64,000 bases of DNA from Luidia sarsii. Lineage: Eukaryota; Echinodermata; Asteroidea; Paxillosida; Luidiidae. This document shows positions 63,928 through 64,000 of this stretch, one piece after another; the stretch's first letter is position 1; the number at the start of each line of letters is the position of its first letter. The notes under the pieces are model-generated. The model was given only the letters and a program-made list of their open reading frames with translations. It searched no databases and was not told where the DNA came from. Location: assembly GCA_949987565.1 (NCBI GenBank), contig OX465113.1, positions 9,627,942-9,691,941 on the forward strand. Direction: 5' to 3'. The position numbers and the translations under genes are program-made.

Positions 63928-64000
63928 TGGTCCATTTGCAGCGGACTTGTAAAAAAAGAGCGGAGGGATATCGCAGACTCGGATTTTGTCCGTGCGGTGA

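Overview
The window is animal nuclear DNA: multi-exon genes with GT/AG introns whose reading phase stays continuous across every junction, GC-rich coding exons in AT-richer non-coding DNA, and dense retroelement, hairpin and minisatellite content. The mix of Penelope-like elements (PLEs), tRNA-derived SINEs, 'GATTTCA' hairpin MITEs and large palindromes suggests a marine invertebrate deuterostome. Echinoderm is my best guess, but that rests on general familiarity with such repeats and not on a search.

Four host genes can be read. (1) A PGAP6/TMEM8A-type gene on the + strand, 12 coding exons between 5923 and 27085, about 800 aa, with signal peptide, ectodomain, EGF-like module and C-terminal multi-pass CREST domain. 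(2) An FBXW9-like F-box/WD40 gene on the - strand, 9 coding exons between 43933 and 34157, about 492 aa. (3) A monocarboxylate-transporter-like gene (SLC16/MCT family) on the - strand, 4 coding exons between 56454 and 52756, about 480 aa. (4) A single-exon Tctex1-domain dynein light chain on the + strand, 62297-62746, 149 aa. They are unrelated neighbours with no operon logic. They act at the cell surface/GPI anchors, in ubiquitin ligase targeting, in solute transport and in dynein motors respectively.

The rest is mostly mobile and repetitive DNA. The best element is a nearly intact EN+ PLE (9875-13870) in PGAP6 intron 4. It has an 805-bp pseudo-LTR at each end, a 929-codon ORF with RT and GIY-YIG domains, and an exact 13-bp target-site duplication. 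At least ten degraded PLE pieces are scattered elsewhere, and most carry a terminal hammerhead-ribozyme-like motif. Other families are a palindromic foldback family whose arms contain histone-3'-stem-loop-like hairpins, a piggyBac-type MITE with TTAA duplications, two further MITE families, a tRNA-derived SINE, and an 85-bp satellite that grew twice inside that SINE.

Layout: 1-2990 head-to-head PLE remnants; 2991-5922 intergenic; 5923-27085 PGAP6 with repeat-filled introns and a tandem duplication of the intron 4/exon 5 region; 27086-34156 intergenic repeats; 34157-43933 FBXW9; 43934-52755 intergenic with a 69-bp satellite; 52756-56454 MCT gene; 56455-62296 intergenic; 62297-62746 Tctex1 gene; 62747-64000 MITEs and unassigned sequence. 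The most interesting signals are the retroelement ribozyme motifs and their recurrent head-to-head palindromes, the histone-stem-loop-like foldbacks, and a duplication that keeps the empty PLE insertion site next to the filled one.
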